From contig NZ_JAKRNM010000010.1 of the NCBI RefSeq assembly GCF_022346995.1, forward strand, positions 62,001 through 126,000: a stretch of 64,000 nucleotides of DNA, in the 5' to 3' direction. Positions 61,934 to 64,000 of this stretch are shown one piece after another. Below the pieces are notes generated by a model. It was given only the letters and a program-made list of their open reading frames with translations. It was not told the DNA's origin and searched no databases. The stretch's first letter is position 1; each line of letters begins with the position of its first letter. The position numbers were made by a program, and so were the translations under genes. Source of the DNA: Paenibacillus sp. ACRRY. Lineage in GTDB: Bacteria > Bacillota > Bacilli > Paenibacillales > Paenibacillaceae.

Positions 61934-62380
61934 ATGACTGACACGTATGAAGTATTCTACATTATCAATTCGTTCCGGCAAGTGAATCAAATGCTGTTTC
62001 GGGCATTCTGGAATGAAAACAAGCAGATCGAGTTAACTTCAATTCAATTTATGGTGTTATCCATTTTGAAGGAGCGTCCTTCTATCGGCATCAACGAAGT
62101 GGCTGAACTGTGCCATATGGGCAGCAGTTCCATGAGTGCTGTGGTTGAACGTCTGGTTAAGGGTGAGTATATCGTCCGGACACGTTCCCATTCTGATCGC
62201 CGATCCGTCATGCTGCAAATTACGGATAAGGGAGATAAGGCACAGCAGGAAACACACCAGTTGTGGATGGAGAGAGTATCTCCCATATTGGATATTCCAA
62301 AAGAAGATCTTGAGCACCTGCTAAGAATCCATACTCAAATGATTGAAAAGTTAGAAGGAAGAGAGATGAACAACCCATGA
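61934..62380 (+). CDS. MarR-family regulator coupled to a drug exporter
   Basis: A 148-residue MarR regulator: helix FYIINSFRQVNQMLFRAFW, winged helix LTSIQFMVLSILKERPSIGINEVAELCHMGSSSMSAVVERLVKGEYIVRTRSHSDRRSVMLQITDKG. It starts at ATG 61934 behind AAAGGGTGA; an open frame to 61892 adds residues that include the operator palindrome and is unlikely. The stop overlaps the exporter gene by four bases. It probably represses both genes through the palindrome and lets go when it binds a drug-like ligand. Confidence 0.93.
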   Translation: MTDTYEVFYIINSFRQVNQMLFRAFWNENKQIELTSIQFMVLSILKERPSIGINEVAELCHMGSSSMSAVVERLVKGEYIVRTRSHSDRRSVMLQITDKGDKAQQETHQLWMERVSPILDIPKEDLEHLLRIHTQMIEKLEGREMNNP

Positions 62381-63888
62381 GTACTACCGCTGCAGCTCCA
62401 TCCTCTGCGATGGACAACATTAAGAAGGGGCCGATTGTAGCCGCGCTGCTAATTGGTGCATTTGTAGCCTTCTTGAACCAAACCCTGATGAACGTTGCTC
62501 TTCCTAAAATCATGGAAGACCTCGGTATCGGGGCCAATACAGCCCAGTGGCTGACAACAGGATACATGCTCGTCAATGGCGTGCTGATTCCGGTCACGGC
62601 TTATCTCATTGCCAGATTCTCAACGCGTCAGATATTTATTACGGCAATGACGTTATTTACATTAGGAACGCTGGTCTGCGGAATCAGTCCGAATTTCTCC
62701 GTCCTGATGGTGGGTCGTGTAATTCAAGCGGCAGGCGCAGGTATTCTGATGCCTCTGATGACTGTCGTATTCCTGACCATTTTCCCGATCGAGAAACGCG
62801 GTCAGGCCATGGGTACCATGGGGATCGCCATGATCCTTGCTCCGGCGATCGGACCAACATTGTCCGGTTATGTCGTTGAACATTATTCTTGGAGACTGCT
62901 ATTCTACATCATCTTGCCATTCTCCGTGATTGCAACAGCTATTGGTATAGCATTTGTCAAAAATGTAACTCGTCAATCCAAACCGAAACTCGATTATCCA
63001 GGCGTTGTTCTCTCCACACTTGGATTTGGTAGCTTGTTGTACGGCTTCAGTGATGCAGGTACAGATGGATGGGGAAGCGCCATTGTTATCAGCTGTCTGG
63101 TCGTAGGCGCCATATCGCTGATCCTGTTCGTTGTTCGTCAACTGACAACCGATCATCCGCTGCTGGAGTTCCGTATTTTCAAATACAACATGTACACATT
63201 AACTACCATTATTAATATGCTTGTAACAATGGCGATGTTTGCCGGCATGATTTTGCTTCCGATTTTCTTGCAAAATATTCGCGGCTTCTCACCAATTGAA
63301 TCAGGTTTGCTTATGATGCCGGGTGCGATCCTAATGGGGATTATGTCTCCAATCACAGGTCGTATCTTTGACAAAGTTGGTGCTCGCTGGCTGTCTGTTG
63401 CAGGTCTTGCGATTACAGCAATTACGACATGGGGACTTAGTCGATTGTCGATTGATACAACGTATGGCTACATGATGTTTATCTATACTGCACGTATGTT
63501 CGGTATGTCGATGTTGATGATGCCGATTCAGACTGCCGGCTTGAACCAACTGCCACAGCGTCTGAATGCACACGGTACAGCAATGTCCAATACACTTCGT
63601 ACAGTTGCGGGTGCGATCGGTACAGCCATTCTGGTTACGATCATGAGCAGTAAATTGAAATCCCACCTGGCAGATACCCTTGCCTTGGGACAGATTAATC
63701 CTGAAGATCAAGCTGCTATGCTCGGTGCTACGGCTGATGCAACCATCTACGGGGTAAACTATGCATTTACGGTAGCTACCTGGATGACCGTTGCCGCGAT
63801 GCTTCTGGCGTTCTTTATCCGTAAAACGAAGCCGGCAATTGAACCGACACCGGTTGAACAGCAACAAAAAGTGAATGCAACAGCTTAA
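62377..63888 (+). CDS. DHA2-family (EmrB/QacA type) drug exporter, 14 TM
   Basis: A 503-residue major facilitator with about 14 membrane helices. Motifs: the N-terminal ALLIGAFVAFLNQTLMNVALPKIMEDL, motif A-like IARFSTRQIFI, WLTTGYMLV, GRVIQAAGAGILMPLM (motif B with Arg), and motif C GTMGIAMILAPAIGPTLSGYVV. These are typical of the EmrB/LmrB subgroup of proton-driven multidrug exporters. It is translated from ATG 62377 within the end of the marR gene and is followed by a strong terminator. No membrane fusion protein is nearby, as usual in Gram-positives. Confidence 0.94.
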   Translation: MSTTAAAPSSAMDNIKKGPIVAALLIGAFVAFLNQTLMNVALPKIMEDLGIGANTAQWLTTGYMLVNGVLIPVTAYLIARFSTRQIFITAMTLFTLGTLVCGISPNFSVLMVGRVIQAAGAGILMPLMTVVFLTIFPIEKRGQAMGTMGIAMILAPAIGPTLSGYVVEHYSWRLLFYIILPFSVIATAIGIAFVKNVTRQSKPKLDYPGVVLSTLGFGSLLYGFSDAGTDGWGSAIVISCLVVGAISLILFVVRQLTTDHPLLEFRIFKYNMYTLTTIINMLVTMAMFAGMILLPIFLQNIRGFSPIESGLLMMPGAILMGIMSPITGRIFDKVGARWLSVAGLAITAITTWGLSRLSIDTTYGYMMFIYTARMFGMSMLMMPIQTAGLNQLPQRLNAHGTAMSNTLRTVAGAIGTAILVTIMSSKLKSHLADTLALGQINPEDQAAMLGATADATIYGVNYAFTVATWMTVAAMLLAFFIRKTKPAIEPTPVEQQQKVNATA

Positions 63889-63955
63889 ATAATACAGGTA
63901 TCATCGTTTATTAATCATACGAACCACGCTTGTTTACTAAGCGACTGAATGAGAT

Positions 63956-63991
63956 AGAGCCCCAGCAGATTGAACTGCTGGGGCTCTTTTT
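63956..63991 (+). terminator. Rho-independent terminator after the exporter gene
   Basis: AGAGCCCCAGCAG (63956-63968) pairs perfectly with CTGCTGGGGCTCT (63975-63987), followed by five T. Confidence 0.95.
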
Positions 63992-64000
63992 GTATTGTAG

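Noticed and set aside
62547..62883. Short open frames in other frames of the drug-exporter gene
   Set aside because: They overlap the exporter membrane helices and read as low-quality Arg/Asp/His-rich peptides.
1..64000. Prophage, transposon, rRNA, tRNA or CRISPR
   Set aside because: No integrase, transposase, phage structural gene, rRNA or tRNA sequence or regular repeat array was found on reading either strand.

Overview
The window reads as chromosomal DNA of a Paenibacillus-type member of the Bacillales. Evidence: strong AAGGAGG-type ribosome sites with many GTG/TTG starts; the gene order birA-panBCD-dinG...ypmB...asnS-dnaD, largely shared with Bacillus subtilis; a proline T-box; Fur boxes of the GATAATGATAATC type; amidases with copper-amine-oxidase-like stalk domains; an SLH surface protein; and a double dynamin. 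No rRNA, tRNA, CRISPR array, prophage or insertion sequence was seen. Species assignment is inference.

Layout. 1-3.4 kb: end of birA, then panB-panC-panD (pantothenate) and a TPR protein. 3.5-9.2 kb: dinG, rex, mtaD and the TseB/YpmB-like membrane protein. 9.4-11.5 kb: a two-gene unit of a membrane protein and a short FtsH-like protease. 11.6-15.8 kb: hbd-ackA and asnS-dnaD. 16.0-18.3 kb: ECF sigma factor, its probable anti-sigma, and a membrane protein built from three repeats. 18.4-25.9 kb, minus strand: mtnE, then a proline T-box leader, then a tightly packed run proB-proA-proC-mtnW-mtnX-mtnB. 26-29 kb: a Fur-box siderophore-binding lipoprotein and a regulator that carries a copy of the same binding fold. 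29-34 kb: mtnU, a LysR regulator, and leuCD behind a promoter that carries a Fur box. 34.7-41.4 kb: tandem cell-wall amidases, a GerMN lipoprotein and an SLH protein. 41.5-46.5 kb: nth and the double dynamin DynA. 46.8-52.2 kb: a heterodimeric ABC exporter, purT and a GNAT acetyltransferase. 52.6-56.5 kb: a CAP-domain protein, an SGNH hydrolase and an ABC-2 transporter. 56.5-61 kb: parE-parC. 61.2-64 kb: two MarR regulators, the second coupled to a 14-TM drug exporter.

How the genes connect. Methionine salvage is spread over the first half: MtaD (MTA deaminase), MtnW, MtnX, MtnB, MtnE and MtnU. MtnW-X-B sit at the tail of a proline operon whose leader reads a CCU proline codon. Iron control appears at three places (two siderophore-related genes and leuCD). 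The second half is mostly envelope: wall amidases, surface proteins, membrane-remodelling dynamin and exporters.

The points most worth a second look are a chain of six long inverted repeats in the GC-rich linker of dynA, the proline T-box ahead of methionine-salvage genes, the reduced FtsH with a membrane partner, an ECF sigma gene that seems to start with ATT, and the Fur-box promoter ahead of leuCD.
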